DNA of 33,228 nt, from the IMG/VR virus record IMGVR_UViG_3300030090_001436, positions 1 through 33,228 of that record. One strand, 5' to 3'. Below the pieces are notes generated by a model. It was not told where the DNA came from. It saw only the letters and a list, made by a program, of their open reading frames with translations, and did no database searches. The position numbers and the translations under genes were made by a program. Source of the stretch: a virus. Shown here in pieces: positions 32,456-33,228 of the stretch; the stretch's first letter is position 1, and each line of letters starts with the position of its first letter.

Positions 32456-32830
32456 ATGCAGCCCGAACTGACAGAAGCTAAGCAAGCCCGCGTTCGACGG
32501 CTCTATAAACGTCAGCTTGAAGGACTCTCGTCAACGGCGCTTGTCTACGATCACGCTGAAAAAGAACAGGTCTCAATTCAGACCGCTTGGCGCGATTGGG
32601 CAGATGTCAAAAAAATCGTCGATGAAGATTGGAAAGCTGACCGCGAAAACATGCTGGCGCGTCTTCAGCACATGCGTACCAAACTATTTAATCAAGCTCT
32701 GAAGAAAGGACAGCTGCAAACCGCAAGCCAAGTGCTCGACTCCATCGGGCGTGTCATCGGTGAATCCGTCGAGACAGTCAACATTCAGGCACCTGAACTA
32801 AAAATCTCGATTGAAGATAAGGGCGACTGA
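32456..32830 (+). CDS. terS: Terminase small subunit (124 aa)
   Basis: The ATG at 32456-32458 gives a protein with an N-terminal helix-turn-helix-like region (LTEAKQARVRRLYKRQLEGL, then ALVYDHAEKEQVSIQTAWRD), a central helical oligomerisation part (ENMLARLQHMRTKLFNQALK) and a short acidic end that would contact the large subunit. Size and layout fit small terminases that recognise pac or cos. Its position next to terL supports this, but it is encoded on the opposite strand. A strong terminator follows 27 bases after the stop. Confidence 0.72.
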   Translation: MQPELTEAKQARVRRLYKRQLEGLSSTALVYDHAEKEQVSIQTAWRDWADVKKIVDEDWKADRENMLARLQHMRTKLFNQALKKGQLQTASQVLDSIGRVIGESVETVNIQAPELKISIEDKGD

Positions 32831-32857
32831 TCTCCGCGCTCACAACTTCAGACCCCT

Positions 32858-32881
32858 GCCCCCCACTTAGGGGGCTTTTTT
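32858..32881 (+). terminator. Intrinsic terminator after terS
   Basis: GCCCCC (32858-32863) pairs with GGGGGC (32870-32875) around a six-base loop and is followed by TTTTTT (32876-32881). It is a compact, strong rho-independent terminator on the plus strand, ending the short terS transcript. Confidence 0.85.
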
Positions 32882-33042
32882 ATTACACGAGTGCTGTTGC
32901 TCAGATATATGTTTAGGTTCCCCGCCTGTTACATAGTATTACAATAACAGCAACACCACCCCCCATGTGCCCTCTGATGCATTACAATAGTGGTAACAAC
33001 GAAGGGGAGAGAAGCTGACGAGTCAGCAACTCAAACTTTCAG

Positions 33043-33072
33043 TTGTACTTATCACCAATGCTGTGATAGGAT
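33043..33072 (+). promoter_or_regulatory. Possible extended -10 promoter reading off the right edge
   Basis: TTGTAC (33043-33048) lies 18 bases before TAGGAT (33067-33072), which is preceded by TGA, fitting the TGn extension of an extended -10 promoter. The match to consensus is only fair. It would transcribe the hairpin-rich leader at 33082-33189. Confidence 0.3.
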
Positions 33073-33081
33073 AGAGACCAA

Positions 33082-33189
33082 GCAGGGGTGACAGGCCTGC
33101 CCGAACCTTGAGTCCGGCACAGCCGGGATAAATAGCCACCACTGAGAGCGATTCAGCCTCAAGCGCAGCCTGCACGGGTTCACCCTGGC
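33082..33189 (+). ncRNA. Possible structured RNA or structured leader
   Basis: GCAGG/CCTGC (33082-33086, 33096-33100) forms a first hairpin. CTTGAG (33107-33112) and CTCAAG (33158-33163) then enclose two smaller hairpins, CCGGC-ACA-GCCGG (33114-33126) and CTGA/TCAG (33142-33145, 33153-33156), which would give a three-way junction. A fourth hairpin has GGG-TTCA-CCC (33176-33185), extended by GCC/GGC. No known RNA family is recognised. The pairings are visible in the sequence; their biological meaning is inference. Confidence 0.3.
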
Positions 33190-33228
33190 AGTGCTGGCAA
33201 CGTGCGAGACCGACTCAGCGCTTCACAG

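Larger units (their letters stand above)
32882..33228 (+). other. Gene-free region with repeated ATTACAATA and hairpins
   Basis: I find no convincing gene in these 347 bases. ATTACAATA occurs twice, at 32938-32946 and 32981-32989, each holding a TACAAT that could serve as a -10 box, though no good -35 is seen 17 bases upstream. A strong Shine-Dalgarno-like GAAGGGGAG at 33001-33009 has no standard start codon after it. Further right are a promoter-like site and dense inverted repeats, listed separately. A packaging site is also possible because terS lies beside it. Confidence 0.5.

Noticed and set aside
33012-33050. Hammerhead-like CTGACGAG followed by ACTCAAAC
   Set aside because: The conserved GAAA after stem II is missing and stem II would be too short; no cleavage-site helix could be found.
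33001-33071. Leader peptide after GAAGGGGAG
   Set aside because: A frame reading TSQQLKLSVVLITNAVIG ends at TAG, but it has no ATG, GTG or TTG start at a suitable distance, only CTG. Support is too weak.
1-33228. CRISPR arrays, tRNA genes, insertion sequences, integrase or att sites
   Set aside because: Both strands were read for regular direct repeats, tRNA-like cloverleafs, transposase motifs and recombinases; none was seen. The GGGTTCACCC near 33176 resembles a T-arm but has only a four-base loop and no matching acceptor or anticodon arms.

Overview
The window is the morphogenesis half of a tailed double-stranded DNA phage with siphovirus architecture. It carries large and small terminase subunits, a DUF4055-type portal, scaffold, HK97-fold coat protein, neck proteins, tail terminator, paired tail chaperones, a long tape measure and a lambda-like M/L/K/I/J tail-tip series followed by fibres. 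The likely host is a marine picocyanobacterium such as Synechococcus. This rests on several accessory genes that I recognise from memory as cyanophage families: the fibre starting MADLKITEL, the mini-porin, the small membrane protein starting MQKLFN, the 41-residue basic protein, the exported-protein cassette and the DUF5872-like protein. No database search was run. No integrase, replication gene or capsid maturation protease is in view, so lytic or temperate lifestyle cannot be decided here.

Layout: (1) Positions 1-861, plus strand: the tail of a truncated gene, two small overlapping ORFs and a ribbon-helix-helix-like protein. (2) 819-3207, minus: a small unknown protein, dCTP deaminase, an exported HEGWH metallopeptidase, a membrane-anchored C39-like cysteine peptidase and a small lysis-cassette-like protein. 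(3) 3250-5179, plus: a holin-like membrane protein translationally coupled to three exported proteins. (4) 5100-7139: a mixed-strand accessory block with a proline-rich membrane protein, a mini-porin, small basic proteins and an intrinsic terminator. (5) 7126-30351, minus: fibres, tail tip, tape measure, chaperones, neck, coat, scaffold, portal and a tail-tube-like protein, mostly with overlapping start and stop codons. (6) 30412-32353, minus: three Lys/Arg-rich small proteins and the large terminase. (7) 32456-33228, plus: the small terminase, a strong terminator and a gene-free stretch that looks promoter-rich and structured.

The minus-strand genes form one long late block read from right to left: terminase, small basic proteins, tail tube, portal, scaffold, coat, neck, chaperones, tape measure, tip, fibres. 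Hairpins before and after the coat gene and before the small membrane gene at 6161-6391 could tune stoichiometry. The block at 819-5861 is rich in exported or membrane proteins and probably handles lysis and envelope interaction.

The most interesting points are: a cupredoxin-like domain with a complete type-1 copper ligand set inserted in a tail protein; three tail-tube-like proteins, one of them encoded before the portal; a tail-chaperone pair whose fusion needs a +1 rather than a -1 frameshift; a promoter whose spacer is a palindrome; divergent terminase genes; and a possible junction-forming RNA at the right edge.
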